64,000 bases of DNA from Erpobdella octoculata (taxonomy: Eukaryota > Annelida > Clitellata > Hirudinida > Erpobdellidae), in contig OZ022245.1 of the NCBI GenBank assembly GCA_963978895.1, forward strand, positions 23,450,968 to 23,514,967, read 5' to 3'. Positions within the stretch are counted from its first letter, which is position 1, and each line of letters opens with the position of its first letter. The translations under genes were made by a program, and so were the position numbers. The notes under the pieces are model-generated. The model was not told the origin of the DNA, made no database searches, and was given only the letters and a program-made list of their open reading frames with translations. Below are positions 37,501 to 49,500 of the stretch, one piece after another.

Positions 37501-40500
37501 AAGAAATATACAGGGAGAAAAGGATTGGACCTAAAACAGATCCTTGAGGGACGCCACAAGACATGGGAGTTGAGAGAGATGATGTGTCGCCGACCTTGAC
37601 CCGAAACACCCTACCACTCAGATAAGACCGCAGCCAGCTTAACGTAAGTCCGCTCAGGCCAAATGAGGCATGAAGTCTCAGAAGAAGTATCTCATAGCCG
37701 CCGTCATATTAATACTTTGTTTAACCATGTTTTTAATCTCCCTGATGTTTTCCATCGTTTCCCAAGCTCTCTTTCTCTTGTTTGCGTAATTCTCAAGGTG
37801 GCTAGGATCTTCAGCGTCTGCTCATTTTCCTTAGCACAGCATTCGCATAATCTGATGCCAAGCATTTCTACCGCCGATCTACCTTCCAATGGAGTATCCT
37901 TTCTGGCCTCGACAGCTTTAGTAGCCTCCTGTTTAGATCCCTTCCTGGTTTTGAGTGCGTCGGACATAATAAGAGATTATTACAATAAAACCACGAGTTT
38001 AGAGTTCACTCGTTTAGAATTATCGCTCACGCTACACACTCAGTTAGAAACTGAAGTGGAAATTTCAAAAAAATAAGTATCGGTATTAACAAAAGGTACT
38101 AAAATAAATCAAATTCTTAGATTAATTTTGTTGTAACCGCCTTCGATTTTCAGCAAATCAAAAGTCCATTGCCGATACGCTTACGTAACTTGTTTACAAA
38201 GATATATATATATATTCCATAGCAAGAGACACATTGCTCGAGCAACCTTGTAGCAAAGCATTGACCGGTGACAGCAAGCTCAGTATTTTGACAATTGCAT
38301 TTGAAAAAAAAACAAATTCCGACTTTGAATTTTTGTGGAGTAGCCCGACTGCTTCAACCGACACATCAGCCAGAGCTTTTTCTAAGTTGGCAACAATTTC
38401 GAGAGTCTGCAAAATTTCCTCTCTGTTGTTTTTGACAACCATTGCAGATTGGTAGTGGCCAGTCTATCCTTGAGCAAGTAACCGCTTTATTGTGTCATTT
38501 CAATATGTGTTTGCCATAAAATTTTGGCAGAAAAACACATACAAATGCTCGCATAAGCTGAAAAAGTTGTTCACCTCTATCTCTGATTCCATAGCATGCG
38601 CAACCACAAGATGAAGTTGAGCGGCTCAGAGTGTTTTTGCAATATATTCTGGACACCTCCCTTTCCGCCGCTCATTACACTGGCTCCGTCATAACATTGA
38701 CTCAAAATTGGAGCGTGGTCCAGCTGCTGAGCCTGAAGCTCTGTAAGCAAAGAACGTGTCAGGCTTTTAGCATCTACCTTGATAATTTAGATCATGTGCT
38801 CCATTGCCTTTCCACTGCGCACATAGCGAATGACAATCGACATATCCTCGACATGCACTGATCTCGAGTTTTGTCACACTTGATCGAATACCAGTTAACG
38901 TCCGAATCTCTGCATTCTTTGACAATCAAAACTTGTACCATCTGTGCAATCAATTGAATTACTTCGTTTTGAATAAGAGGCGACATGTACTTGGCATTTT
39001 GAGGCATGTTTTGTGAAATCCTACGCAATTTATCATCCTTCGCCATAGCAAAATCAAACTACTTATTAAATAAGCCACCTACATTTGCTTTGTTGAGCTG
39101 GACAGCAATACAAAAAAACTGGGGGTCCTGATTGAGCTGGGGGGCCCGACCCAAACTGGGGGGGGGGGGCCTGAACAAAACTGGGGGTCTGGGCCCTCTG
39201 GCCCCATAGCTGGTTACAGATAGAATTCCATTATCTGAATTTAAATAGAGTTTCGCGCATCACTAATGTCCATGTAGTAACAATGTTGGCAATTGTCTGT
39301 ACACTTACATTGAATCATATGGAAAGATCAATATGGGACAGATTAAGACGTAGTTTTGGTAAAGTTATGAAATGCTAGTTCTCAGCTGATATACATCAAC
39401 CTTCCAGCCATCCTGATAAACATTATTGAACCACATGCACTGCCCTTAACTAACTTTCTAAAAAATAATAGAAACATTATTTTAAAACATTTATTAACTA
39501 CAATGGAATTCTACCAAAATGACCTCCGTTCTAATAATGATGTGGACAAACTACTTGATGGTCTCAATATTAGACATTTAGAGGCTCGAATCAGATTCTT
39601 AATTAGGAACCATAAAAGAGCCTCACGTTGTATATCTTGGGTGAAAGAGAATCTGCCAAAATATTTCTCATTCAACAGCAATAATTTTTCTGTCTCACCT
39701 AATTATTGAATCAAACAGCTTTTCTAGATGGAAGACTTGAATCTCTTCATCTCCTCCTGCATCATCACTAGCTCTTGCAAGGTTTCTTGCTGGGATGCTT
39801 TTTGCAAGTTTGATGAGAGCTTTAGGGTCTGCTTCAATGTTTCTAGGTCCTAAATCACCTAAAATCAAGTAAAAGATAATTAGAAAAATGAATTAGATGC
39901 AGGTGCTAAAAATTATCAAACCTTAAATAAAGTATTGCTGTCCAAAGTGGTACTGTGGTAGAAAATCCTTTTTAAGACAACTCAAGAAATTAGGGCTACA
40001 AAAACAATTTGTTATTGTTCCATTGTCATTGAATGGAAAATAAAACAGGGCACTTTCAAAATCTTTCATAAAAAAGGAAGGCAAAACCTAAAATGAATTA
40101 TTTCAAAACTGGTGTAGGCTAGCATCCGACAGTGAATACCAATTCAACAACTAACCTCTTCCTGAATGTCATTGTTATTTATTTCATTATCTTTCCACTA
40201 TCTTTCTATGTCTTGGATAAATTTTTCCAATTTAGAAACGTGGAGAGTCAAATTGGTTTCCAAAAATTTGCTGCTGAACACGACTCCAATAGTTGTAAGG
40301 AGACTGCATGCGTCTGCCAACGTAGTTGTAGAGGCCATGCAACCAATCACATGCATCCCTGTAGTCCAGTTATCACCTAAACTAATGTTGATAATAAAAT
40401 ATTTATACAAACTATAATATAAAAGACATTAACATTAACATTGCAAATCTTAAATTCTGTTTGCATACTTTCTTTGCATTCTTCATGATGTGGCTCAAGC

Positions 40501-43500
40501 AACGATGTATGATTGGAGTATTGAGGTCATCGTCGGTACCCACTCCTGAAGCAATCCTATAATAAATCTCAAGCATCACACAGTGCTCGTAGAATGACAA
40601 TGAATCCGTCACAGATTAGCAGTCTAGGCCTGCATCCTCTTTCCCAGTCATACCGGAGAGCATAAGATTGCTTGAACTGGCCGAGGAAGTTTTTAATTGA
40701 AGCACTGTGGTGACTATTAGTAATGAAAGTAGCTAATGGAAATGGTGGACCCCATTTTACAGTGTTACGAATCACAAGCTCATAAAAGTAAAAGGGAGCC
40801 TTCCTTCTTTTAACAATGCTGTCAGTAGCATCTAAGTAAATGATATCTCGTCGACGAATTTCGTGTAAAAGACGGAGTCGCCACAGGCCGTAACATAACA
40901 CCAGGTGGAGAAGCAATAATTAGTTGGATGCAAGCAAAAATATCTTTGGAACTTTGTCTTTCTTTCATGTTAATTAGACTTTGCATTTCTAGCTAATGAA
41001 GTCTTTTTGATTTTATAAGTTCACTACTTATCTGACGAAAACCCCCGGTGCGCGGTATGCCGTCTCTATTTTCAGATTCATACACTTCCTGCTCCATCTT
41101 GTTCATTGCGTCAAGGTGTTTTTCTCTGGGAAGTCCGTTTGTTATAGTCTCCCCTAAACGTCTCCTGGCATCGCCTCAAATATAGTAAGAATGCCGCTCG
41201 CCAAATTCGTGGCAGATATCCCCACCAGAAAACATGTGCACTATCAGTTCATTTTCATCCGGAATTTGCAATGTAAAATACACAGGACAATGCTGAAACA
41301 TGCATTCTCCTTTCGAGTTGATTTGTGAACTTTCACGTATTGCCATTTAGCTGCAAAAGAACAGAATGGATTGGATTGTTAAATTGCATCTGTAGCGAGC
41401 CAGTTCATCTTGAAATGTCTTTCAACCTGACTTGTTCTTAAATGGATCCATTTATTACGGTGTACAACAAAACTAAATGAACCTTCTATATCTCTAGACC
41501 AAAACTTTATTTCTTTGATTTTAGACTAGATGATTCAGTGGCAGCGTGCATGGAACATCAATGAATAGCTGTTTATAGACGTCTAAGAACTGCCGAACTT
41601 TGGGTCAGTTGAAAGCAGATTTGTGCCCTGTGGTGCATGTATGGATAGATCGGGATATCTCGTGAAGTACCCACTCAGCCAGTTTTTCCCTGCCATCTTA
41701 CTTCTATAATTGATGCCTACTGACTTGGCTATGTCAAACGCTAGACGTCTGACGTCGCTTGGTTGAATGTATCCTCTCCCTCCTGCCCTCGGTCCACCGC
41801 GCCTTTCTCCTCCAATGCCTCCTCTCTGAGGTCTTTCTCCCTCTTATTGGATTGTATCGTCTCCCTGCCCTTTGGTTGATTCTTCTCGCTGGGCCTGCCC
41901 TCGGCCAACCTCGCCCTTCTCCTCTTGGGGATTTTGCTGGGGTTCAGGGTTTTGCTCAGGATTTTCCTGGTGTTCAGGAACAAGCCTCGAAGAAACAACG
42001 CAATCGTACTCACCTACTGGGACAATGATGTTTCCGATAGCTTCTTGTGACTGAAGCGCCTTCAATGTATTACCAAAACTATATTTGGCTTTACTGTATG
42101 GTATAATCCCAACATTGCAGATTGGTAGTGGCCAGTCTATCCTTGAGCAAGTAACCGCTTTATTGTGTCATTTCAATATGTGTTTGCCATAAAATTTTGG
42201 CAGAAAAACACATACAAATGCTCGCATAAGCTGAAAAAGTTGTTCACCTCTATCTCTGATTCCATAGCAGGCTTTTAGCATCTACCTTGATAATTTAGAT
42301 CATGTGCTCCATTGCCTTTCCACTGCGCACATAGCGAATGACAATCGACATATCCTCGACATGCACTGATCACGAGTTTTGTCACACTTGATCGAATACC
42401 AGTTAACGTCAGAATCTCTGCATTCTTTGACAATCAAAACTTGTACCATCTGTGCAATCAATTGAATTACTTCGTTTTGAATAAGAGGCGACATGTACTT
42501 GGCATTTTGAGGCATGTTTTGTGAAATCCTACGCAATTTATCATCCTTCGCCATAGCAAAATCAAACTACTTATTAAATAAGCCACCTACATTTGCTTTG
42601 TTGAGCTGGACAGCAATACAAAAAAACTGGGGGTCCTGATTGAGCTGGGGGGCCCGACCCAAACTGGGGGGGGGCCTGAACAAAACTGGGGGGCCTGGGC
42701 CCTCTGGCCCCATAGCTGGTTACAGATAGAATTCCATTATTTGAATTTAAATAGAGTTTCGCGCATCACTAATGTCCATGTAGTAACAATGTTGGCAATT
42801 GTCTGTACACTTACATTGAATCATATGGAAAGATCAATATGGGACAGATTAAGACGTAGTTTTGGTAAAGTTATGAAATGCTAGTTCTCAGCTGATATAC
42901 ACTCAACCTTCCAGCCATCCTGATAAACATTATTGAACCACATGCACTGCCCTTAACTAACTTTCTAAAAAATAATAGAAACATTATTTTAAAACATTTA
43001 TTAACTACAATGGAATTCTACCAAAATGACCTCCGTTCTAATAATGATGTGGACAAACTACTTGATGGTCTCAATATTAGACATTTAGAGACTCGAATCA
43101 GATTCTTAATTAGGAACCATAAAAGAGCCTCACGTTGTATATCTTGGGTGAAAGAGAATCTGCCAAAATATTTCTCATTCAACAGCAATAATCTTTCTGT
43201 CTCACCTAATTATTGAATCAAACAGCTTTTCTAGATGGAAGACTTGAATCTCTTCATCTCCTCCTGCATCATCACTAGCTCTTGCAAGGTTTCTTGCTGG
43301 GATGCTTTTTGCAAGTTTGATGAGAGCTTTGGGGTCTGCTTCAATGTTTCTAGGTCCTAAATCACCTAAAATCAAGTAAAAGATAATTAGAAAAATGAAT
43401 TAGATGCAGGTGCTAAAAATTATCAAACCTTAAATAAAGTATTGCTGTCCAAAGTGGTACTGTGGTAGAAAATCCTTTTTAAGACAACTCAAGAAATTAG

Positions 43501-46500
43501 GGCTACAAAAACAATTTGTTATTGTTCCATTGTCATTGAATGGAAAATAAAACAGGGCACTTTCAAAATCTTTCATAAAAAAGGAAGGCAAAACCTAAAA
43601 TGAATTATTTCAAAACTGGTGTAGGCTAGCATCCGACAGTGAATACCAATTCAACAACTAACCTCTTCCTGAATGTCATTGTTATTTATTTCATTATCTT
43701 TCCACTATCTTTCTATGTCTTGGATAAATTTTTCCAATTTAGAAACGTGGAGAGTCAAATTGGTTTCCAAAAATTTGCTGCTGAACACGACTCCAATAGT
43801 TGTAAGGAGACTGCATGCGTCTGCCAACGTAGTTGTAGAGGCCATGCAACCAATCACATGCATCCCTGTAGTCCAGTTATCACCTAAACTAATGTTGATA
43901 ATAAAATATTTATACAAACTATAATATAAAAGACATTAACATTAACATTGCAAATCTTAAATTCTGTTTGCATACTTTCTTTGCATTCTTCATGATGTGG
44001 CTCAAGCAACGATGTATGATTGGAGTATTGAGGTCATCGTCGGTACCCACTCCTGAAGCAATCCTATAATAAATCTCAAGCATCACACAGTGCTCGTAGA
44101 ATGACAATGAATCCGTCACAGATTAGCAGTCTAGGCCTGCATCCTCTTTCCCAGTCATACCGGAGAGCATAAGATTGCTTGAACTGGCCGAGGAAGTTTT
44201 TAATTGAAGCACTGTGGTGACTATTAGTAATGAAAGTAGCTAATGGAAATGGTGGACCCCATTTTACAGTGTTACGAATCACAAGCTCATAAAAGTAAAA
44301 GGGAGCCTTCCTTCTTTTAACAATGCTGTCAGTAGCATCTAAGTAAATGATATCTCGTCGACGAATTTCGTGTAAAAGACGGAGTCGCCACAGGCCGTAA
44401 CATAACACCAGGTGGAGAAGCAATAATTAGTTGGATGCAAGCAAAAATATCTTTGGAACTTTGTCTTTCTTTCATGTTAATTAGACTTTGCATTTCTAGC
44501 TAATGAAGTCTTTTTGATTTTATAAGTTCACTACTTATCTGAAGAAAACCCCCGGTGCGCGGTATGCCGTCTCTATTTTCAGATTCATACACTTCCTGCT
44601 CCATCTTGTTCATTGCGTCAAGGTGTTTTTCTCTGGGAAGTCCGTTTGTTATAGTCTCCCCTAAACGTCTCCTGGCATCGCCTCAAATATAGTAAGAATG
44701 CCGCTCGCCAAATTCGTGGCAGATATCCCCACCAGAAAACATGTGCACTATCAGTTCATTTTCATCCGGAATTTGCAATGTAAAATACACAGGACAATGC
44801 TGAAACATGCATTCTCCTTTCGAGTTGATTTGTGAACTTTCACGTATTGCCATTTAGCTGCAAAAGAACAGAATGGATTGGATTGTTAAATTGCATCTGT
44901 AGCGAGCCAGTTCATCTTGAAATGTCTTTCAACCTGACTTGTTCTTAAATGGATCCATTTATTACGGTGTACAACAAAACTAAATGAACCTTCTATATCT
45001 CTAGACCAAAACTTTATTTCTTTGATTTTAGACTAGATGATTCAGTGGCAGCGTGCATGGAACATCAATGAATAGCTGTTTATAGACGTCTAAGAACTGC
45101 CGAACTTTGGGTCAGTTGAAAGCAGATTTGTGCCCTGTGGTGCATGTATGGATAGATCGGGATATCTCGTGAAGTACCCACTCAGCCAGTTTTTCCCTGC
45201 CATCTTACTTCTATAATTGATGCCTACTGACTTGGCTATGTCAAACGCTAGACGTCGCTTGGTTGAATGTATCCTCTCCCTCCTGCCCTCGGTCCACCGC
45301 GCCTTTCTCCTCCAATGCCTCCTCTCTGTGGTCTTTCTCCCTCCTATTGGATTGTACCTTCTCCCTGCCCTTTGATTGATTCTTCTCGCTGGGCCTGCCC
45401 TCGGCCAACCTCGCCCTTCTCCTCTTGGGGGATTTTGCTGGGGTTCAGGGTTTTGCTCAGGATTTTCCTGGTGTTCAGGAACAAGCCTCGAAGAAACAAC
45501 GCAATCGTACTCACCTACTGGGACAATGATGTTTCCGATAGCTTCTTGTGACTGAAGCGCCTTCAATGTATTACCAAAACTATATTTGGCTTTACTGTAT
45601 GGTATAGTCCCAACATGCTTGAATTTCTTTGATAACGGCATAACCCCAGCCCTCGGCCCACCTCGCCCTTCTTCAATGCCTCCTTTCTCCTGGGGGGTTA
45701 GCAGGATTTTCCTGGGGTTGTCTTTGAGGAACAATCAGCCTCGAGTTGTAAATTAAAAAAAAGCTCTCAAGACATCTTGTAACAAATCAAATGTTTACCT
45801 TTTTAGTTGATTCATGTCATGTAATGGATCATTTAAGTACTGATATGCTTCCACTTTGTAAGCTGAATCATTACTTTCTGAATCTGATTCATGAAACCCG
45901 TAGAAATTGCTATTTAATTCTGTCACAACCTCTGCTTCTGGAGAAGTGTTTGTTTCATTTATACGTTTGACTTCAACTACAAACAGTTCTTCAGCCATCT
46001 TACGATGTGTCAATGGCAGCCAGCGAACTTTAAAGTATGGGTGTGAGACAGCGGCTATTACTAAAGCAAAAATCAAACCAATCATGTAATAATCACTACC
46101 ACCATGCGTCTACTTACCGGAGTCATAAGGATATCTGCATCTGGACTTTTTGGAGTGTGGACCGGATCTTCTTCAAACGGAAAGAAGAGATTTTCTATGC
46201 ATAAGCATTGAGGGAGATTGCTGTTGACATCATCGGACTCGAGGTTTCCTCCTTCATCACTGATCTTACCTTTTGCTTGTCTTCCATGTCCACCTAGGCC
46301 TCTCCCTCCTGCCCCCTGTTGACCGGGAATGCCTCCCTGTAGTAGTCCCTCAGCAGGATTCTCTTGGTCTTCCTGATTGTGTCCTGGACCAGCCAGGTGT
46401 TCTAGCTGGCTTGCCTGCAGGTTTGCCTGCTGGTTTGCTTGCGGGCGTTGACAAACGGTCAGCCTCGCCGAAAGTATATAATGTTCGAAGAAACTGTTGC

Positions 46501-49500
46501 CCACAAGTTCTTGCACCCTACTGTAGAAATAAAAAAAATTTATTATCGTTCAGAAAATAATAATAATAATATAGTTATTATATTATATTTGGGGTCCTGA
46601 TTGAGCTGGGGGGCCTGATCAAAACTGGGGGGGGCCTGGGCCCCCTGTCCCCATAGCTGGTTACAGATAGAATTCCATTATCTCGAAACATGAGTTTCGC
46701 ACATCACTAATGTCCATGTAGTAACAATGTTGGCAATTGTCTGTACACTTACATTGAATCATACCGAATGATCAATATGGGACAGATTAAGACGTAGTTT
46801 TGGTAAAGTTATGAAAAGCTAGTTCTCAGCTGATATACACTCAACTAATTGATGATTTGTCACCGCTGCAAACGCGTATTCCGGGACAGAAAAGATAGGC
46901 TTTCTCGGCTGGGCTGATGCTGAAGTTATTTCCTGAAAAAATTATTTTTAAATAAATTATAAGCCATTGAAATTAAATAGATTATAAAGCAAATAATCTT
47001 TATCGAAAATGTGAATAATTAAATTTTTTGAAATATGGAGATTCAACTCCTGCATTGTCAAGTTCTTTGTGAATACAAACTGTAGTGCATGTGCAATGTA
47101 TGGCATATGACCAATGGCAAACAATCAACGGCTGCTGTCACATTGCGTGCATTGTCTGTTGCAATTGTGGTAACTTTTTTTTTATAAATGTTCCATACAT
47201 GAGCTTCATCACTAAAGTCTACTGCACAAGAATCAGCATAATGCCTATCATCTATTAAATAAGTTACAAGAACATATGACTTCTTTCTGCTTTTCATCAC
47301 CAAATTGAGATTGAAGATATTTAATTTTATTAGTCACCTCTAAACCTGTAAATGATTATTTGCAGTATTAGTAGGTAACCTATTGTGCCAACAAGAATAA
47401 TAATAACCCCTACATAAATAACTACTACATTCACTGTAAACCTGCGCCTGCCCTCGGCCCACCTCGCCCCTCTTCCTAGAACCTGTACTGAACTTATCAG
47501 ACTGCTAAGTCTTTCAAATACAGTAGATTTCCCTTAACCAATCATTGAAAATGTGGAATCGCAACCACTTAGTGCATGAATAACAAGCAGCCTCTGAGTA
47601 ATTCTAGCTGATAGTTGTTGGCTTATATGCTGTATAGAAATATTTTTTGTTGTGAAGCTTTATTGTTGAGAGAAAGAAAGAAAATTTCACCAATAGAATT
47701 ATGGTAACGGTGCCGAAGCAGAACAAGAATATCTGTATCTCTCTACGTACTCCCAAACATTGAAAACAACTTTAAAGCCATGTGCTTTATACTGCCGTAT
47801 TTGTTTGGACAAAGATGTCTGAAGAAGTTCAAAATGTCATTGTCTTTAAAAGCCGCTTTCAAATCAGATGAACACTGAAGGTCGATGAGACAAGCAAATA
47901 AGCTTTTTGAATTGTATTTGTTGAGCTGAATGCCAAAATTCAATGATTGAGCTGAAGACTGTGTCTAGGCATAGTCCCAGGATTTTCTGGTGGGGGATGA
48001 TAAATTTAATGTTGATTGACAGTTTTCTAGAGTTATGCAAAACCAAATATGAAGAGCAGCAATCTAATTGACACTTCAATAACATGCTGTGATATTTTAT
48101 TATTAATATTTCGAGTCATACAAGCAGGTTTACGAAGCTGATGGAAATAACAAAATATCGTAGTACAAATTCTACCTTTGTCAAAGAACTACTCTGTATG
48201 ACATTTTCTATAGAACTTTCCTTTTTCTTGCGTATGTACTACAGGGCTAACCCGTTCATTGTAGAGCACAAGCTTGATTTCAGAATTTTCATGGCACTGA
48301 AACAATACTTGGCAGAGCAAGAAGTCAATGGCATTGTAGCTGCTATGCGAACAAATTTCGAATACTGATAAATGGTACATTTGCCAACACTTCTATTATA
48401 GCAGATAATAGTGGTGGAATTTTCTTTAGCTAATTTTTGCTCAGCTTCTTGTGGTTGTAGCTGACAATACTCTCTATTTTAGAAATTCCAAAACACATGG
48501 TAAGGTTCTTTTTTATAGAAGCAGAGCTTGTTTTTTTAACACATAATCTACAAAAATAAACTGATTTTTTTAAAGTCTAACTCGGTGATCCTTTCACGTT
48601 CCATATGAAACCATTTATCGCAGCGATCACACTGTATCATGTTCTCTTCTTCGCCAAAATTATTCATATAATTGAGCCGACAATTACAGTAAATTGCTGT
48701 CATTTCTGTGTTTGGCTCGTTTTTACGTCTCCTAGAAGACTTTTCCATCTTTTTAAATTTCCCCTCTCTGAAAGCATCCAAAATCTGTATTCTAAGAGTT
48801 TCTTGGTCGAAGCTACAGCTGGCTGGATGTTTGCCACTTACGACAGCTGCTGCAAAAGCAATGGCAAAATGGCCACAGTTGTTTCCTCCTATTGGTCGAA
48901 TCTACAGCTGCTGTACCTGGTGGTGCCTAACAGTAAGTTTTGTGGTCGTGAAGTTTTTACAGCAGTAACTTATTGGCCTTGGGTCTTTCTGAGTAAATTT
49001 CCCATTTAGGCTGTCAAAAACGTTCATTTTTTTCACATCACAAAACCTAATGAGATTAAGTAATGACGGTAATTTGAAAATAAATTTGAAAAACTTTAAG
49101 AACTTACTTATTGCTAATAGTAATCCAATGAGCATCTCCTGATGGATTATTTGAATAAACTTCTTGTTTGATGTAGGTGCTTCTCTTAACACCCATCTTT
49201 TAAGTACTCCACATCAGTGAACCCACTTATATTGGGATCCTGTCTGCTCAGTATGTAGAGTGCCATATTGATGTTGGTGGACGTGAAATAAACGTGGCTT
49301 TTTGCTTGGGCATGTGATATGGAGCATCAATGGTCGTTAACCAATTAAGTTAACAAATTGAATATAAAATTAATTTGAATTTCCAAACTTACACTCACTA
49401 TTTGTAAAAGATCTATGTCTTTTGTTGGAGCCCTTCTTCTCTTGGGGGATTTTCCTGGGGGTTGTTCTAGATTTTGCTTTGGTTGCTGTGGTTCAGGATT

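Larger units (their letters stand above)
38440..42112. repeat. 3.6-kb tandem duplication, copy 1
   Basis: Near-identical to 42113-45611. The junction at about 42112 joins CCCAACAT to TGCAGATTGG. It carries part of the hAT relic, the DDE-like relic and a modular/HTH segment. Confidence 0.93.
42113..45611. repeat. 3.6-kb tandem duplication, copy 2
   Basis: Second copy. It differs by a 165-bp deletion (copy-1 bases 38597-38761) and a scatter of single-base changes, including a G-run length change. Confidence 0.93.

Noticed and set aside
37663..38076. Overlapping ORFs on both strands near the LINE RT fragment
   Set aside because: A charged minus-strand frame (MSDALKTRKGSKQ...) could be retroelement debris, but I could not assign it to any family.
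39503..39709. Duplicated 68-aa plus-strand ORF (also 43010-43216)
   Set aside because: Conserved only because the whole 3.6-kb segment is duplicated; no domain or splice context.
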